From Candidatus Aminicenantota bacterium (lineage in GTDB: Bacteria; Acidobacteriota; Aminicenantia; Aminicenantales; Aminicenantaceae), in NCBI GenBank assembly GCA_030670375.1, contig DAOVBT010000006.1, positions 1 to 20,057 on the forward strand: a stretch of 20,057 nucleotides of DNA, read 5' to 3'. The notes beneath the pieces are model-generated. The model did no database searches, was not told where the DNA came from, and saw only the letters and a list, made by a program, of their open reading frames with translations. Both the position numbers and the translations under genes were made by a program. How positions within the stretch are numbered: position 1 is the stretch's first letter; each line of letters starts with the position of its first letter. Below are positions 1-7,120 of this stretch, piece by piece.

Positions 1-456
1 GAGTGTTTTTTCCAGGAAATTGAGCTGATTTGTTTTTATCCGGATAAAATCATCTTCACGAAATCCAGGTTCGATCAGCATCTCTTTGAAAATGGCATAA
101 TATTCATCCAGGTTATCGATATGAATGGTTCCTGTGAAAACAGACATCTCTTTTTCGATCCGGAGACCTACACCGGCAGCCATCGGGTAGAATTTTTTCT
201 GGATTTCTTTGAAGGCCAAAGTTTTTGTCCCCCCACCTGTCAGCATGCTGCACGCGAGCTGGCATAGGCCCTCTTTTCCTGCCGGATCATAGGCTGAACC
301 GATGTTGAGCAAAATCCGGAAGCTGATCAACGGATTTCCCTCGACGGGAAGAAGCTCTGATCCCATTTTTCCTTCTGTTTCTTTGGTACAAGATGTGGTC
401 ATGAAGAAAGCCACAGTTAAAAATACGATAAGCATGAATATTTTTGTTTTTTTCAT
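1..456 (-). CDS. M16-family peptidase-like lipoprotein, catalytically inactive subunit (partial)
   Basis: The ORF runs off the left edge, so only the first 152 residues are present. It begins with a lipoprotein signal: charged MKKTK, a hydrophobic stretch and the lipobox MTTSC with the acylated Cys at 23, so the mature protein is probably tethered to a membrane facing the periplasm. The next part matches the N-terminal M16 (insulinase/MPP-like) fold: an ISFRILLNIGSAYDP strand, then GLCQLACSML where active enzymes have G-x-x-HxxEH-M. The zinc motif is replaced by Gln66-Leu-Ala-Cys69-Ser70, so this copy cannot bind zinc in the usual way. Its ATG overlaps the stop of the upstream catalytic M16 gene as ATGA, which implies translational coupling and a two-subunit enzyme. 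Known bacterial M16B pairs consist of one active and one inactive partner; that this pair does so is an inference. Confidence 0.82.
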   Translation of the reverse strand, partial: MKKTKIFMLIVFLTVAFFMTTSCTKETEGKMGSELLPVEGNPLISFRILLNIGSAYDPAGKEGLCQLACSMLTGGGTKTLAFKEIQKKFYPMAAGVGLRIEKEMSVFTGTIHIDNLDEYYAIFKEMLIEPGFREDDFIRIKTNQLNFLEKTL

Positions 457-1796
457 CGGGCTTCCCCTCCTGTCAGGGTCACCACCGTGCTGTTTGATTT
501 TTCGAAATGCTTTTTGGCCATGGCAATGATATCCTGAGGGGTGACTTTCTCGAAGAGATCGAACATTTTGTTCACAGATCCCGGGTTTGTTGTCAGGTTG
601 ATGTAAAAGGCAAGAGATCCTGCGACACCGTCCGTGGTTCCCAAAGAGTTGGCGAACGAGTATTTGAGATTGGACTTTATATCGGCCAGTTTTTCCTCAG
701 AGACCGGCTCCGTTTTTAGCCTTTCCAGCTCCTTGAATATCTCCTCTTCCACATAGGCAAGGTCCTTTTCATTTTTGACCACGGAATTAAAAGTCAGGAG
801 ATAGGGATCTCGCCTGTCCGCAAAGCTGGCACCCAAGGACTGGCATTTTTGTTCTTCGATGACAAGTCTCTGGTAGAGCTCGGATGAGCGGGAAAAAGCG
901 ATTTCCGCCATCAAGTCGAGCGTGGCTTTGTCGATGTTCTCGTCGGAATAGGCCGGCCCGTGGAATCCGATGGCACGCAACGGAAGGGTCTGGGTCGGCC
1001 AATCGTAATGGGCTCTTTTGGATTTGGTTTGAGCTGGTTCTTCCGGAGTGACCAAATTGTAGCCGGACTTTTCCCAGCCGCTGTAATATTGATTCACGTA
1101 GGTCATCAATTGATCATGGTCGAAATCCCCGGCTACCAGGAGTATTGCGTTGTCCGGCGCGTAAAAGCGTTTCTTGTACAATTGGCTGTAAGGAAATTGG
1201 TTCGGCATGTCCAGGATGTCTTCGAGATACCCAAGCGTGGTGTGTTTGTAGGAGTGTTTTTCGTAAGCCGTATCCCTGAGAAGTTCGGATAGCCTTCTGG
1301 ATGGGCTGGAAACGCTGGCGTAATACTCACCCTCGATAACCGTTGCTTCGGTTTTGATCATTTCCTCATCCCAGTATAGGTTGATGAAGCGGTCCGCTTC
1401 GGCTTTGACCACGCTTTCCAAGTTTTCCCTCCCGGCGAACACAACGTAATAACAGGTGTAATCATCCGTGGTGTATGCATTGGTTCCCGCACCGATCTCA
1501 CTAAGGAAATTATCGTACTCCTCAGGAGACATGTTTTCCGTGCCCTTGAACATCATGTGCTCGAAGAAGTGGGCAAAACCGGATTTTCCCGGCTCGACCT
1601 CGTTTCGTGATCCGGATCGAACGATGGTGTAATAGGAAATTATGTTTGGGTTGGGAAGAGGGATGGAGACAACTTTGAAGCCGTTCTCCAGCTCTACGAC
1701 ATTGTAATCGTAAGGAAATATTTTAGAGGCCTGCAGAATCATCGGGGGAGCGAGAATCAGCAGCAGACATAAAAAAGAAAAAAGATATTTGTGCAT
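453..1796 (-). CDS. M16-family zinc metallopeptidase, catalytic subunit
   Basis: A protein of 447 residues belonging to the insulinase/processing-peptidase family. An N-terminal signal peptide (hydrophobic stretch about 4-22, likely cut after LQA near 23) suggests export to the periplasm. The inverted zinc motif HFFEH lies at 76-80, followed by MMFKGTENMSPEEYDNF, and a third ligand Glu is expected near 155 in VIEGEYYA. The downstream half is the usual second M16 domain. I chose the ATG at 1796 because AAGGAGG stands 8 bases upstream and the signal peptide begins there; the open frame extends 27 codons further upstream without a plausible start. It is cotranscribed with the overlapping inactive M16 lipoprotein. 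Substrate unknown; such pairs degrade or process peptides and small proteins. Confidence 0.9.
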   Translation of the reverse strand: MHKYLFSFLCLLLILAPPMILQASKIFPYDYNVVELENGFKVVSIPLPNPNIISYYTIVRSGSRNEVEPGKSGFAHFFEHMMFKGTENMSPEEYDNFLSEIGAGTNAYTTDDYTCYYVVFAGRENLESVVKAEADRFINLYWDEEMIKTEATVIEGEYYASVSSPSRRLSELLRDTAYEKHSYKHTTLGYLEDILDMPNQFPYSQLYKKRFYAPDNAILLVAGDFDHDQLMTYVNQYYSGWEKSGYNLVTPEEPAQTKSKRAHYDWPTQTLPLRAIGFHGPAYSDENIDKATLDLMAEIAFSRSSELYQRLVIEEQKCQSLGASFADRRDPYLLTFNSVVKNEKDLAYVEEEIFKELERLKTEPVSEEKLADIKSNLKYSFANSLGTTDGVAGSLAFYINLTTNPGSVNKMFDLFEKVTPQDIIAMAKKHFEKSNSTVVTLTGGEAR

Positions 1797-1855
1797 TTTG
1801 TTTGTCCTCCTTTTTGAGAGAATTTTTACTGAAGCTCCATTTGAGGAACAAAAAA

Positions 1856-1884
1856 TATATACCAAAAACCTCTCCACAAAACAA
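1856..1884 (-). promoter_or_regulatory. Putative sigma70 promoter for the M16 peptidase pair
   Basis: Reading the minus strand, a -35 TTGTTT (1879-1884) and a -10 TATATA (1856-1861) are separated by exactly 17 bases. This lies in the 97-base gap between trmO and the M16 gene and would give a leader of about 55 bases ahead of a strong ribosome binding site. Pattern match only. Confidence 0.5.
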
Positions 1885-1893
1885 GGGAGAAAC

Positions 1894-2346
1894 CTAGCCT
1901 AACCATTCCTCAAGCCAGCCGAATCGTGCCTCAGGTTTTTGGTCTCTAGGTGTGTAAGGCTTGATATCCAGGATAGGTGTTCCCTCGATCATATCTACCC
2001 CTTGGACCTGCAATTTATTTTTGTCCCGTTTGATGAACCGAAGCACCGTAAAGCCGATGGGATTGGGCCGGTTTGGACTTCTGGTGGAAAAGACACCCCT
2101 CCGCTTGTTATCGTACGGGGGATGGGCGTAAAGTTTTTTCTCCGTTGATTTGTGGAAAGCGAAGATGAGGATGATATGGGAGAACCCGTCGAGATCCTGC
2201 AAGCCTTCGGCGAATTCTCCGAAAATCTCCAGTTCTCCCTGGATACTGACGAATCCCTTGGGATCAACACAGCGAAATTTTTTGATGTCTTCCTTTTTTT
2301 GGAAAGGAGAATGGACTGTCCCGATTGGTTTAAAGATTATTTCCAT
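1894..2346 (-). CDS. trmO: tRNA m6t6A37 methyltransferase TrmO-like (TsaA/YaeB family)
   Basis: A 150-residue protein corresponding to the conserved SAM-dependent methyltransferase domain of TrmO, which adds the N6-methyl group to t6A at position 37 of certain tRNAs. Family signatures visible are the opening FKPIGTVHSPF, LDGFSHIILIFAFHKS in the middle, the long block GVFSTRSPNRPNPIG around 84-98, and LDIKPYTPRDQ near 126-136. It lacks the extra C-terminal domain of the 235-residue E. coli protein, as many bacterial and archaeal members do. The ATG at 2346 is preceded by AGGTGA. No partner for tRNA modification lies next to it, and it is separated from ilvE by 175 bases. The methyltransferase family is clear; the exact tRNA substrate is inferred. 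Confidence 0.88.
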   Translation of the reverse strand: MEIIFKPIGTVHSPFQKKEDIKKFRCVDPKGFVSIQGELEIFGEFAEGLQDLDGFSHIILIFAFHKSTEKKLYAHPPYDNKRRGVFSTRSPNRPNPIGFTVLRFIKRDKNKLQVQGVDMIEGTPILDIKPYTPRDQKPEARFGWLEEWLG

Positions 2347-2521
2347 CGATCTTCACCTTTTCAAATCCTATTTTATTTCTCAAGAATTCTAGCCCTTTTG
2401 TGCCCGGGGGGAAATAAAAAACAGGTGAGTCCCCTTTTTATAATCGGCCACTGGAAGCTTTCCCGCTCACGTCTTTTTCCCCGAGAGATTTCATACAGGA
2501 ATTATGTAACAAAATGAGGTC

Positions 2522-3487
2522 TTAGTCGTTTACGTATGTCAGCCACGTTTTGTAGCTATTATTCTCGCCCGCAACGATATTTTTAAAAACCCTGATTATC
2601 TTTGTGGTAATTTCGCCTGCTGTCCCCGATCCGATCGTGTATTCTTTGGGAGATTTGTCTTGTTCGGAATCGTCCAGGACCTGTGTGATCGGCGCGATTT
2701 CCACGGCTGTCCCTGAGAAAAAAGCTTCATCCGCCGTGAAAAAATCGTGCTTGGTGATCGGGCCTATGGATGTGGGAATACCCATGTCTTCTGCGATTTT
2801 GAGGATGCTTGTCCGGGTGATTCCCTCCAGAACCGATTCGTTCATATCATTGGTCTTCACAACGCCATCTTTGACGATCAGGATGTTTTCGCCGGGGCCT
2901 TCTGCGACATTTCCTTCGAGATTCAAGAATATCGCCTCGTCATATCCTTTTTCCCGGGCCAAAACACCATAAATGGTCGACAGGATGTACAATCCGCCGA
3001 GTTTTGCCTTCATGTCGAACTGGGTGTGATGGATCCGTCGCCAGGGAAGAAGGTAGGCATGAATGCCTTTTTCGGCTCTATCTCCGAGGTAGGCGCCCCA
3101 CTCCCATGCAGCGATTATGAGTTCGACAGGAGAATGCTTGGGAACAAGTCCCAAGTTCCCGTAGGAATAATACAGGAGGGGCCGGATGTACGCCGAGTCC
3201 AGTTGATTTTCCTTAACCGCCTGTTTTATAGCTTCTATGATTTCTTGCTTGGTATAGGGGATGTTCATCCTCAGCAATGAAGCGGAGTAAAAAAATCGTT
3301 CGATGTGGTCAGGTAGACGAAAAATAGCCGGACCGTCAGCCGTTTGATATGCCCGGATGCCCTCAAAAACGGAGGTCCCGTAATGGAGAGCATGACTCAT
3401 GGCATGAACGTTGGATTCCGCCCAATCGTGGAATTTTCCCATGTGCCAAAATTTTTTTGCTCTTGGGAAGTGAGAGTTTTCAAACAT
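2522..3487 (-). CDS. ilvE: Branched-chain amino acid aminotransferase (PLP fold type IV)
   Basis: A class IV aminotransferase of 321 residues, the normal IlvE length. It interconverts branched-chain amino acids and 2-oxo acids with glutamate/2-oxoglutarate in the cytoplasm. The early SHALHYGTSVFEGIRAY motif, the catalytic lysine in MKAKLGGLYILSTIYG (Lys162), the phosphate-binding EGPGENILIVKDG and LEGITRTSILKIAEDMGI, and the C-terminal FFSGTAVEIAPI all match IlvE rather than D-amino acid transaminase or aminodeoxychorismate lyase. The open frame begins at a GTG (3493), but AAGGAG spaced 5 bases from the ATG at 3487 fits that ATG far better. It stands alone: 175 bases to the downstream gene and 129 to the upstream one. 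Confidence 0.93.
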   Translation of the reverse strand: MFENSHFPRAKKFWHMGKFHDWAESNVHAMSHALHYGTSVFEGIRAYQTADGPAIFRLPDHIERFFYSASLLRMNIPYTKQEIIEAIKQAVKENQLDSAYIRPLLYYSYGNLGLVPKHSPVELIIAAWEWGAYLGDRAEKGIHAYLLPWRRIHHTQFDMKAKLGGLYILSTIYGVLAREKGYDEAIFLNLEGNVAEGPGENILIVKDGVVKTNDMNESVLEGITRTSILKIAEDMGIPTSIGPITKHDFFTADEAFFSGTAVEIAPITQVLDDSEQDKSPKEYTIGSGTAGEITTKIIRVFKNIVAGENNSYKTWLTYVND

Positions 3488-3514
3488 ATTCACTCCTTTT
3501 TGGCATGTTATATG

Positions 3515-3553
3515 AGAAAAAACCCCCTACGGTGCATTTTGAATATTTAGGGG
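3515..3553 (-). terminator. Possible weak intrinsic terminator ahead of ilvE
   Basis: On the minus strand CCCCTA (3548-3553) can pair with TAGGGG (3524-3529), and the stem is followed by G and a run of six T. The 6-bp stem carries an 18-base loop, so it is weak. It would end transcription of the four-gene set above (last stop at 3617) or attenuate entry into ilvE. Confidence 0.35.
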
Positions 3554-3616
3554 ATTGTTGGGGAAACATTACGTTATCACAAATAGAAAAAAATGAAAAG
3601 TATCCTGTTCAATATT

Positions 3617-4129
3617 TTACTTTGGGATGAAAAATTCCCATGCGCACCAAACATTTTCGGGGTGAGGATCGGGCGGACACACGAGGCACCGCGTTTGTAT
3701 CCTGGGGTCGATGGTACTTGCAAAACCGCTGTATTCCACGATGCCGACGGATTTGCAAGGGAAATCCGGCAATCCCTGCCGCTGTCTTGCTTCTTGCACC
3801 CGGCAACGGTTCATCCGGAAGACACACCTGTTTTCACTCGCCTCCAGGACTTCTTGCACGTTGATAAAAGCATAAAGTCTGAATTTGAGGGCCTGAATGA
3901 GGGCGGGAATACCTCCTTCCTGTGGTATGTTGAACCTTCTCATGATTCTTTTGGCCTCGATCACGGTGAATTTTTCCCAGGCTTTTTTGTCCAGTTCCAT
4001 GGCTGCATCAATCCCGAATTTTTCCTCGACGGCTCTAAACCAAAGACCATCGTGGGCAAGCCAGTTTTTCGCCGCATCGGTCAGAAGCTCGTTAAGCTTT
4101 TGCGCGTTTAAATCGTCGATTGCTTTCAT
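3617..4129 (-). CDS. DUF6125-like protein with conserved Cys-rich C-terminus
   Basis: A protein of 170 residues that I place, from memory of its pattern, in the DUF6125 group, related to L-2-amino-thiazoline-4-carboxylate hydrolase-like proteins; no activity can be claimed. The N-terminal half is helical with the phrase KNWLAHDGLWFRAVEEKFG and a later KFTVIEAKRIM. The C-terminal half carries seven cysteines: ENRCVFRMNRCRVQEAR, LPDFPCKSVG, and TRCLVCPPDPHPENVWCAW. That arrangement suggests a metal or cofactor site. The ATG at 4129 is preceded by AAGGAT 6 bases upstream. Its start lies 10 bases after the radical SAM gene, so the two are probably cotranscribed. It could be a substrate-binding or accessory protein for that enzyme. 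Confidence 0.72.
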   Translation of the reverse strand: MKAIDDLNAQKLNELLTDAAKNWLAHDGLWFRAVEEKFGIDAAMELDKKAWEKFTVIEAKRIMRRFNIPQEGGIPALIQALKFRLYAFINVQEVLEASENRCVFRMNRCRVQEARQRQGLPDFPCKSVGIVEYSGFASTIDPRIQTRCLVCPPDPHPENVWCAWEFFIPK

Positions 4130-4139
4130 TTTTTATCCT

Positions 4140-5060
4140 TCATGGGCTTGACTCGTAGAATTTTTTGCCTTCGTGGATGACGAGCTTGATTTTTCCCTCT
4201 TTAAGGAGGAAATCGCAATATTTTATCAGTTCATTTTTATGTTTTCCCAGGGATTTGCTCATGTCCGAAAGGGTGACGGGTCTTCTCGCAACCATCGACA
4301 GGATCGCGTCTTTGAGGTCTTGGGATACGGATCCCTGTTGGATTTTATCGAATTCCGCAACGACTTCGGCCTTTTTGCCGAAAAATTTGCGTATTTTCTC
4401 CAGTTCCTGGGGACTCAACGGGAGAGCAGATTTTTCGGCTGGAGGGCGGACAACCGTGTTGAGATGGATCTTATCCGGGTTTATATCGGCTATGACCTTT
4501 TTGAGCTTTTGGATATTGGAAGGGGAATCATTGACACCTTTGACAAATAGAATTTCGAGCCAGATCTTTCCGTTGAATTCTTGGCGGAACTTTATAAGGC
4601 CATCGATAATGTGGTCGATTTTGAGCGAGGGATGTGGTCGATTCATCCTGTCGAATATTTCTTGGGTAACAGCGTCGAGCGATGGAACGACCAGGTCAGC
4701 GCGGGAAAGCGCATCCCGTACGCTTTTGCGGAAAAGAAGAGTGCTGTTGGTGAGCACAGCAACAGGAATGGAAGTGATTTTTTTGATTTCCCGTATGAGA
4801 TTCCCGAGGGATGTGCTGAGTGTGGGCTCGCCAGAGCCGGAAAAAGTGATGTAATCGATGCGTTGCCCCGAGGCGATCACGTTTTTTATTTGGCCTAGTA
4901 TCGCGTCAACATCAAAATATTTTTTCCGTTGGACCGTTTTCCGTTTGGTGTTGCCCAGTTGACAATAGATGCAGTCCAAAGAACATGTTTTGAACGGCAG
5001 GATGTCGACTCCCAAGGAATAGCCCAGGCGTCTGGATGGGACAGGGCCATAAATGTGCAT
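4140..5060 (-). CDS. Radical SAM protein, COG0731-like, with C-terminal winged-helix-like tail
   Basis: A 306-residue radical SAM enzyme. The cluster motif CxxxCxxC is Cys26-Cys30-Cys33 within TCSLDCIYCQLGNTKR. It is followed by ITFSGSGEPTLS (the SAM-binding GGE-like segment), VLTNSTLLF and VPSLDAV, the usual barrel strands. The opening MHIYGPVPSRRLGYSLGVD is typical of the group annotated as wybutosine-synthesis-like Fe-S oxidoreductases (COG0731), whose bacterial members have no agreed function. About 70 C-terminal residues (SMVARRPVTLSDMSKSLG...KYCDFLLKEGKIKLV) look like a small winged-helix domain. Its ATG overlaps the stop of the small Cys-rich gene upstream by one base (TAATG), indicating coupled translation. 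A role in tRNA or peptide modification is possible but unproven. Confidence 0.85.
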   Translation of the reverse strand: MHIYGPVPSRRLGYSLGVDILPFKTCSLDCIYCQLGNTKRKTVQRKKYFDVDAILGQIKNVIASGQRIDYITFSGSGEPTLSTSLGNLIREIKKITSIPVAVLTNSTLLFRKSVRDALSRADLVVPSLDAVTQEIFDRMNRPHPSLKIDHIIDGLIKFRQEFNGKIWLEILFVKGVNDSPSNIQKLKKVIADINPDKIHLNTVVRPPAEKSALPLSPQELEKIRKFFGKKAEVVAEFDKIQQGSVSQDLKDAILSMVARRPVTLSDMSKSLGKHKNELIKYCDFLLKEGKIKLVIHEGKKFYESSP

Positions 5061-5263
5061 TACACCTTGTCTCGGTAGATTTCGATGAATCGTCTCAAAG
5101 ACCGGTCATAAGTCCTTTCCACATCATCGGGGAATAGGCAAGCCGGGAGCTCTCTCATTCGCCAGTGATACTGGAGGCAATCGCAGCAAATACCCTTGCG
5201 ATGGCAAGGTTCATACGTGCAGTTGCAATTTTGGAGATTACTGTTTTCTTGACATTCTTTCAT
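5060..5263 (-). CDS. Small Cys-rich protein, DUF6485-like
   Basis: A 67-residue protein with eight cysteines (4, 13, 15, 20, 26, 27, 29, 42) in the pattern CNCTYEPCHRKGICCDCLQYH, followed by ELPACLFP and ERTYDRSLRRFIE. I recognise the pattern as DUF6485. The cysteine density points to zinc or Fe-S binding in the cytoplasm. Start choice: the frame stays open to 5401, but that region overlaps the upstream NifU-like gene; the ATG at 5263 has GGAG spaced 6 bases, giving the usual family length. A second ATG at 5275 is possible. Its stop is fused to the start of the radical SAM gene (TAATG), so it is likely a partner of that enzyme. Function unknown. Confidence 0.75.
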   Translation of the reverse strand: MKECQENSNLQNCNCTYEPCHRKGICCDCLQYHWRMRELPACLFPDDVERTYDRSLRRFIEIYRDKV

Positions 5264-5297
5264 GATTTGCTCCATCGAAGGATTATTCTTCCGATGC

Positions 5298-5768
5298 TTA
5301 GGTATTCCGGTAGTGTTTTTTCCAGGGGGCCCTCTTCTGATACAAATAATCTGCCAGGGCGCGTCGCAAAGTTTCGGCTGCCAGTTGAGCACAGTGAACA
5401 TCTTCTTCCGGCAGCCCTCCCAGTTGTTTTAAGATTTCTTCTGCAGTGACACCGCCCAGTGCCTGGGTGAATGATTTATTCTGCGCAAGCTCGGTGGCCA
5501 CGCTCCCGCAGACGATGCTTGTGCCGCAGCCATCGGTTTGGAATGTGCATTGTTTGACCACCCCATCCTTCATTTTCAAGAACATCTCCATGGTATCGCC
5601 ACAGGAACCCTTCACTTGAGCGCAACCATCCGGATTGTCCATTTTTTGAAAATTTTTTGGATTTTGCCAATGGGCGATCACATTTTCGGAATACCGCTTT
5701 TTTATCTGCTCCATAATCTGCTCTTGAAGCTCTTTGGCGTATTTTTCCAGATCTTCATCCTTGTTCAT
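5298..5768 (-). CDS. IscU/NifU N-terminal-type Fe-S cluster scaffold protein
   Basis: A 156-residue protein with the IscU/NifU_N fold, on which Fe-S clusters are built before transfer to apoproteins. All three scaffold cysteines are visible: Cys56 in KGSCGDTMEMFL (with the following Asp58 that gates cluster release in IscU), Cys81 in DGCGTSIVCG, and Cys126 in EEDVHCAQLAAETLRRAL. An extra Cys87 follows the second. The N-terminus has a 30-residue helical, charged extension ahead of NVIAHWQNPKNF that shorter IscU proteins lack. No NifS/IscS desulfurase is adjacent. I prefer the ATG at 5768 over the GTG at 5780, which sits too close to the GAGGAAG element. It has its own promoter and heads the four-gene set ending at 3617. 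Confidence 0.85.
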   Translation of the reverse strand: MNKDEDLEKYAKELQEQIMEQIKKRYSENVIAHWQNPKNFQKMDNPDGCAQVKGSCGDTMEMFLKMKDGVVKQCTFQTDGCGTSIVCGSVATELAQNKSFTQALGGVTAEEILKQLGGLPEEDVHCAQLAAETLRRALADYLYQKRAPWKKHYRNT

Positions 5769-5799
5769 TTTTTGTTCCACTCTTCCTCAAAGAACCCCC

Positions 5800-5808
5800 A
5801 TTATAACA
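5800..5808 (-). promoter_or_regulatory. Extended -10 promoter for the NifU-like/DUF6485/radical SAM/DUF6125 set
   Basis: On the minus strand TGTTATAAT gives a perfect TATAAT -10 (5800-5805) with the TGn extension. A -35 match is poor (ATTAAA at 17 bases). Predicted start about 25 bases ahead of the NifU-like ATG. Confidence 0.5.
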
Positions 5809-5826
5809 AAAACATCGAGGAATTTA

Positions 5827-5850
5827 ATCATTTTGTCGCAACAGAATGAT
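5827..5850. promoter_or_regulatory. 10-bp inverted repeat just upstream of the NifU-like promoter
   Basis: ATCATTTTGT, a 4-base spacer CGCA, then ACAGAATGAT: nine of ten positions pair, with a G-U wobble in RNA from the plus strand and a C-A mismatch in RNA from the minus strand. There is no T run on the minus strand, so it is not a classical terminator for the aminotransferase gene ending at 5856. It abuts the -35 side of the promoter at 5800 and could be a regulator binding site. Confidence 0.35.
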
Positions 5851-5855
5851 CTGTC

Positions 5856-7106
5856 TCAAGATCGGAGGTGATCCAAGACATCTTGAAGATTCTGCGCAAA
5901 CCGTTTGATGGTTTCTTGGGTCATGCCGGCGTAACCAAACCTGATGCAGCGAGGCGCTCCGAACACGGAGCCGGGAACGGCGCTGAATTTTTTAAGCTCT
6001 ATAGCCTTATGGATAAAATCCGTATCGTCGACTTTGATGTCGTCAGGCAATCTGACTAGAACACTGATAGCGCCGGAGGGAAAGTCCGTATCACGGCATG
6101 CCAGGGAAAATCCTTTTTCCCTGAGGACAGAAAGCATGAGTTCACAACGCGCCTTGAGTTCTTTTTTTATTTCTGTAATGAGTTGTGGCTGGCGACCGTT
6201 TTTAAAATCTTCCACTTCCCCTTTTAAAAGAGAAATCAACAACTGTTGGCCGAGGACGTTGGGGGAAGAAGAAAAGGACCGGATCACTTTGGGCATCCAG
6301 TCGTTTGTGAATGTCTTTTCGGCAGCGATCACATATCCGACTCGGGCCCCGGGAATCAAATACTCTTTAGACGCAGAGCTTACCACAACGGTTCTTTCAG
6401 GAGCAAAACCAAGCATGGATTGCGGAGTGCCCTTGTAGCGGACGAAATTGTAGACTTCATCCGCAATGATGATCAGATCGGTTTCTTCAGCCAGTGCAGC
6501 CAATTTATTCAGTTCCTTCTCCGTGAGGACATCTCCCGATGGATTGTTCGGGAAGTTGATAAGAATAGAGGTGATCTTTTTTTCTAAGATGGTCCGTTTG
6601 ATTTGATCGAAGTCGACATCGTAGTCTTGATTAAAGACCTCGATAACGACAGGATTGCCGCCGGCATTCCTGATGATGCCCTTGTAGTTGCTCCAGTATA
6701 AAGGCATAAGCCCCACGTTTTGTCCGGAGGCGACAAGATGCATGACTATGGACAGCCCTTCGGTCGCTCCCGAGACAATGGCTACGTTTTTATAGTCCAG
6801 GCCTTGTGAAGGGATTCCTGGTTTTCCTTTCAGGTTGTAGGCAAAAGTCCAGAACTGTCCCACCAGTTCTCGCAGTTCTTCTAATCCTGAAGAAGGACCG
6901 TAATATATTTCTTTATCTGGAAATACTCCGATAATCTGGCCTTGATCGCTGCGGACAAATTCTGGGTTTTCCGGCACAATCCGTTTGGCTTTGGCTGCTA
7001 TGGCAGGGATGATCGGATCGGAAGACAATGTCTGCCGTATTCCTTCGGGTACATATTTTCGTGTGAGGCTTAAAAGTGGGGATTCATTAGGATTGAACTG
7101 AGTCAT
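5856..7106 (-). CDS. PLP-dependent aminotransferase, class I/II
   Basis: A fold-type-I aminotransferase of 416 residues. Diagnostic parts are the SGATEGL cofactor-binding turn (112-118), NFPNNPSG (184-191), IIIADEVYN with the pyridine-binding Asp216, and SSASKEYLIPGARVGY with the Schiff-base Lys247 and Arg255. The substrate-carboxylate Arg is expected in APRCIRFGYA near the end. The family includes aspartate, aromatic and alanine aminotransferases; the sequence does not let me choose. The ATG at 7106 is preceded by AGAGGA. It follows the DUF4405 gene by 14 bases and is therefore likely the last gene of the Fur-headed run, an unexpected neighbour for Fe-S handling genes; possibly it serves amino acid metabolism linked to sulfur or cofactor supply. 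Confidence 0.88.
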   Translation of the reverse strand: MTQFNPNESPLLSLTRKYVPEGIRQTLSSDPIIPAIAAKAKRIVPENPEFVRSDQGQIIGVFPDKEIYYGPSSGLEELRELVGQFWTFAYNLKGKPGIPSQGLDYKNVAIVSGATEGLSIVMHLVASGQNVGLMPLYWSNYKGIIRNAGGNPVVIEVFNQDYDVDFDQIKRTILEKKITSILINFPNNPSGDVLTEKELNKLAALAEETDLIIIADEVYNFVRYKGTPQSMLGFAPERTVVVSSASKEYLIPGARVGYVIAAEKTFTNDWMPKVIRSFSSSPNVLGQQLLISLLKGEVEDFKNGRQPQLITEIKKELKARCELMLSVLREKGFSLACRDTDFPSGAISVLVRLPDDIKVDDTDFIHKAIELKKFSAVPGSVFGAPRCIRFGYAGMTQETIKRFAQNLQDVLDHLRS

Positions 7107-7120
7107 TTTTTTCCTCTGTT

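Noticed and set aside
2347..2521. Terminator or promoter between ilvE and trmO
   Set aside because: On the minus strand a T run near 2417 is preceded only by 5-bp possible stems with long loops; no convincing signal of either type.
5264..5401. Longer DUF6485-like protein starting at 5401
   Set aside because: The extra residues overlap the NifU-like gene and have no family resemblance; GGAG ahead of the ATG at 5263 marks the better start.
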